This document shows positions 61,888 to 64,000 of a DNA stretch of 64,000 nt, one piece after another. This stretch comes from Streptomyces sp. 130. GTDB lineage: Bacteria; Actinomycetota; Actinomycetes; Streptomycetales; Streptomycetaceae. The DNA lies in the NCBI RefSeq assembly GCF_007096885.1, contig NZ_VJNO01000014.1:104630-168629 (forward strand). Direction: 5' to 3'. Numbering within the stretch: the first letter of the stretch is position 1; the number at the start of each line of letters is the position of its first letter. A model generated the notes under the pieces. The model was given only the letters and a program-made list of their open reading frames with translations. It had not been told where the DNA came from and did no database searches. A program made the translations under genes and the position numbers.

Positions 61888-62678
61888 CGCTCCCCCTTCG
61901 GCGCCCGGCCCGCCCCCGCGGGCCCCGCGAACGCCTGCGCGATGGACAGCCAGTCGTCCGCGTCCGCCCCCTGCGCGCACACCGCCAGGTCGTCGCGGTG
62001 GGCGCGCTGCGTGACGAGCAGGCAGAAGTCGTGCAGCGACCCGGTGACCCGCTGGCCGGCGCCCTCGGGGCCGTACGTGATCAACTCGCCGCCGGGCGCG
62101 ACCAGTTCCACCCGGAACTCCTCGGCGGGCGGCTGTTTGCCCCGTACGAGGAAGGCGTAGTCGCGGGCCCGGACCCCGATGCGGGCCACGTGCCGCAGCC
62201 GGGCGGTCGGGGCGCGGGTGACCCCGAGGGCGTCGGCGATGTCCTGGCCGTGCGCCCAGGTCTCCATGAGCCGCGCGGTGGCCATGGACGCGACGCTCAT
62301 CGGCGGTCCGTACCAGGGCAACCTCACCCCGGCGGGCGCCGCGCGCAGGGCCTCCCCCAGCCGCTCGCGGCCCTCGCGCCAGCGGACGAGCAGCGCGTCG
62401 GGCGGGTAGGCGGCGACGATCTCCTCGGCGGCCCGGTCCACGAAGCCCTCGGGGTCCGCCACGGCCTTCGCCACCTCGTCCCCGAAGCGGCCGGGGTCGG
62501 TGACGGAGATCAGCGCGACGTCGTCGGTCCAGCTCAGGTGGGCGATCTGATGGGCCAGGGTCCACCCCTCGGCCGGGGTCTCCCCCGCCCACTGTCTCGC
62601 GGTCGCCCCGGCGACGAGCAGATCGAGCTCCAGGCTCTCGCTGCGCAGATCGTCCAGCACGGCTGAGGCATCGGACAC
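61884..62678 (-). CDS. TIGR03084-family metal-binding (DinB-like) protein, 264 aa
   Basis: LDDLRSESLELDLLVAGATA, WTLAHQIAHLSWTDDVALIS (His ligands) and ETWAHGQDIADALGV are family hallmarks of the mycothiol-dependent DinB-like group. GTG 62678 has GGGGAG six bases ahead. It is the first gene of the operon and lies about 60 bases from the palindromic operator at 62739. It may use a thiol cofactor such as mycothiol for an isomerase-type step. Confidence 0.93.
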   Translation of the reverse strand: MSDASAVLDDLRSESLELDLLVAGATARQWAGETPAEGWTLAHQIAHLSWTDDVALISVTDPGRFGDEVAKAVADPEGFVDRAAEEIVAAYPPDALLVRWREGRERLGEALRAAPAGVRLPWYGPPMSVASMATARLMETWAHGQDIADALGVTRAPTARLRHVARIGVRARDYAFLVRGKQPPAEEFRVELVAPGGELITYGPEGAGQRVTGSLHDFCLLVTQRAHRDDLAVCAQGADADDWLSIAQAFAGPAGAGRAPKGER

Positions 62679-62738
62679 GGTGCGCTCCCCTCGGGGCGTG
62701 ACGGCGTGCCCGGGAGCCTGCCAGGGGAGCGTAAAACA

Positions 62739-62758
62739 ATCAAGCATGCTTGCATGAT
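62739..62758 (-). promoter_or_regulatory. TetR operator candidate, copy 2 (six-gene operon promoter)
   Basis: ATCAAGCATGCTTGCATGAT contains the perfect palindrome CAAGCATGCTTG. It differs from the copy at 44411-44430 at two central bases, and the flanking AACA and TTTT are shared. It is the only such element upstream of the TIGR03084 gene. Confidence 0.75.
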
Positions 62759-62779
62759 TTTTTACTCCGCCGGTGCCGG

Positions 62780-63097
62780 TCAGCGCGCCCGACGCTCGGC
62801 CTCGGCGTGCCACCATCGGGGCGGGGAGACGCCGGTCACCCGCGACAGCGGCTGGTCAGGATGCAGCCCGAGCGGCCGCAGCGCGTCGGCGGGCACGCGG
62901 ACGTCGAACCAGCCGTGCCAGTGCCCGTCCGCGCCGACCCCGCAGGCCAGGTTCACCTGGATCTCGTCCGGCGCGAAGGGCATCCAGTCGATGCCCCGGT
63001 CTCGCAGTCAACCGCGCACGGCCGCCATCGGTGTGAGGCGGCCCGGCAGGTTCTCGTAGGCGGCGACGGTGATCCACTCGTCGGGCGGGGTGCGCAT
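62780..63097 (-). pseudogene. Conserved hypothetical gene with an internal stop codon (105 codons)
   Basis: A single frame from ATG 63097 (MRTPPDEWITVAAYENLPGR) to 62780 is interrupted only by TGA at codon 30 (63008-63010). Downstream the protein continues smoothly as RDRGIDWMPFAPDEIQVNLA and GHWHGWFDVRVPADALRPLG. A CGA-to-TGA change would explain it. Alternatively a 67-residue product could start at ATG 62983. Family not recognised. Confidence 0.7.
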
Positions 63098-63172
63098 GCG
63101 TCCATGATGCGGGGCGCCGGGGCGGGCGTCGAGGCACCGGCGGCGCCGCGACGCCCGAGGCCCTCCGGCGGC

Positions 63173-63918
63173 TCAGCGGGCCGGCTGCCGGGGCGCCTCC
63201 GCTTCCGTGGAGGCCGCGCGCTCCTCCACCGCATGCTCCTCCGCCGCGCGCCGGAGCCGCCTTCCGCAGGACCACCGCCGCCGCCACCCACGCCACCACG
63301 ACCAGCCCCGCCCCCGTGAGGAAGGCCAGCCGGTAGCCGGACGTCAGGGCCTCCGCCGTGCTCGCGCCCTCGCCGAGCAGGGTGTCCGTGTGCGAGGCGG
63401 CGAGGGTGCTGAGGACCGCCAGGCCGAAGGCGCTGCCGATCTGCTGCATGGTGTTGAACATGCCGGACGCGATGCCCGAGTCCTCCGGCGTCGCCCCGGA
63501 CATCGCGAGCGTGGCGAGCGACGGCATGGCGAGGCCGAAGCCGATGCCCAGCGGCAGCAGCGCCGGGAGGACGTCCGCCGCGTAACTCCCGTCCGCCGGT
63601 ACGCGCCCCAGCACCGCGAGCCCCGCCGCGATGAGGGCGAGCCCCGGCAGCAGGACCCGGCGTGGGCCGAAGCGGGCGATCAGCGCGGGCGCGAGGCCGA
63701 GCGACAGGGCGCCGATGGCGACGGAGACCGGGAAGAGGGCGAGACCGGTGTGGATCTCGTCGAAGCCGAGCACCTTCTGCACGTACAGCACGCACAGGAA
63801 CTGGAAGCTGAACATCCCGGCGATCATGAGGGCCTGGATGCCCATCGCCCCGGCGACGGCACGGGACCGGAACACGCGCAGCGGAAGCAGCGGGTGTGCC
63901 GCCCGCGCCTGGCGTACG
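63173..63918 (-). pseudogene. Disrupted DHA2-type MFS transporter, C-terminal half
   Basis: The frame from 63875 encodes helices and loops of the C-terminal half of 14-helix DHA2 exporters (MIAGMFSFQFLCVLYVQKVL, FGLAMPSLATLAMSGATPED, GMFNTMQQIGSAFGLAV). Upstream it stays open only to about 63918 and then meets an in-frame TAG in foreign-looking sequence, so the N-terminal half is cut off. Near 63257-63264 a +1 shift is needed to reach the natural tail AAEEHAVEERAASTEAEAPR and its stop at 63173. Confidence 0.75.
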
Positions 63919-64000
63919 ACTAAGAGGTCCTAACAGAAGTCGGCTGATGGTGTGACTGTCAGCTCAGATGCTCGTTGCTCTGTTCGTGGGGAAGAGGAAC
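63919..64000 (+). mobile_element. Left end of a probable IS5-family element, running off the window
   Basis: At about 63919 base composition falls and the MFS frame stops. At the very end GTG 63986 opens VGKRN, which matches the start I know from Streptomyces IS5-type transposases (continuing RPWIV... outside the window). GAGGTCCTAACAG could be the terminal repeat. The exact end and target duplication cannot be seen because the other end is missing. Confidence 0.5.

Overview
The window is very GC-rich DNA from an actinomycete, almost certainly a Streptomyces chromosome. The evidence is GC-saturated third codon positions, many GTG and a few TTG starts, ATGA/GTGA overlaps between genes, and gene families typical of the genus: a cytoplasmic contractile injection system, a DmdR1/DtxR regulator, an NsdA-like regulator, an SCO4402-family protein, a GlxA-type regulator and MmyB-type XRE proteins. 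No rRNA, tRNA, CRISPR array or complete prophage was seen. All functional calls come from reading the sequence, not from database searches.

Layout. (1) 1-15.3 kb: one flank of a contractile injection system (CIS). A minus-strand operon runs off the left edge: sheath, tube, a tail-assembly protein, a 52-residue DUF6760-type protein and a long ALPVVQR-repeat protein. A minus-strand gene for a membrane protein and a plus-strand LuxR-type regulator share a divergent promoter region. A tightly overlapping plus-strand operon follows: secreted PD40/DUF11 protein, Pvc16-type cap, Pvc15-type AAA ATPase, DUF1707 protein. (2) 15.3-22.2 kb: thioesterase, flavin monooxygenase, a membrane protein, two MFS exporters and a GlxA/AraC regulator. 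(3) 22.2-26.1 kb: a signalling island with an HATPase anti-sigma protein, an EF-hand protein, a STAS protein, a sigma factor and its zinc-finger partner. (4) 26-36.4 kb: purU, an SCO4402-family gene, a solute-binding lipoprotein, a TQ-rich membrane protein, an NsdA-like regulator, a primase/polymerase-domain protein, an ABC exporter and an alpha/beta hydrolase. (5) 36.4-42.9 kb: the dmdR1-like iron regulator with an unusual 3' region, a NagS-like SIS protein with a DasR-type site, a PAS/GAF protein, a micro-ORF with an extreme Shine-Dalgarno sequence, pdxH, a citrate synthase and a GNAT acetyltransferase.

(6) 43-62.8 kb: an acyl-CoA catabolic regulon. A TetR gene and an enoyl-CoA hydratase (43-44.3 kb) and a six-gene operon (TIGR03084, AtuA-like, carboxylase beta and alpha, acyl-CoA dehydrogenase, 4-coumarate-CoA ligase-like; 53.7-62.7 kb) carry nearly identical 20-bp operator-like sequences. 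They are separated by about 9 kb of accessory genes (44.6-53.6 kb): XRE/SDR pair, tautomerase, MerR/SDR pair, a large orphan protein, decayed and intact Uma2 copies, GNAT, and a dienelactone-hydrolase-like protein lacking its nucleophile. (7) 62.8-64 kb: a decaying end, with one gene carrying an internal stop and an MFS gene that is frameshifted at its C-terminus and cut at its N-terminus by what looks like an IS5-type element leaving the window.

How the genes work together. The CIS genes should build and load a phage-tail-like particle under the LuxR-type regulator. The sigma, zinc-finger, STAS and HATPase genes look like a partner-switching circuit. The dmdR1/SIS intergenic region links iron and aminosugar control. 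The TetR protein probably controls both halves of the acyl-CoA pathway. Spacers shorter than 300 bases with no gene seen include 32032-32298, 48172-48347, 51124-51356 and 51936-52207.
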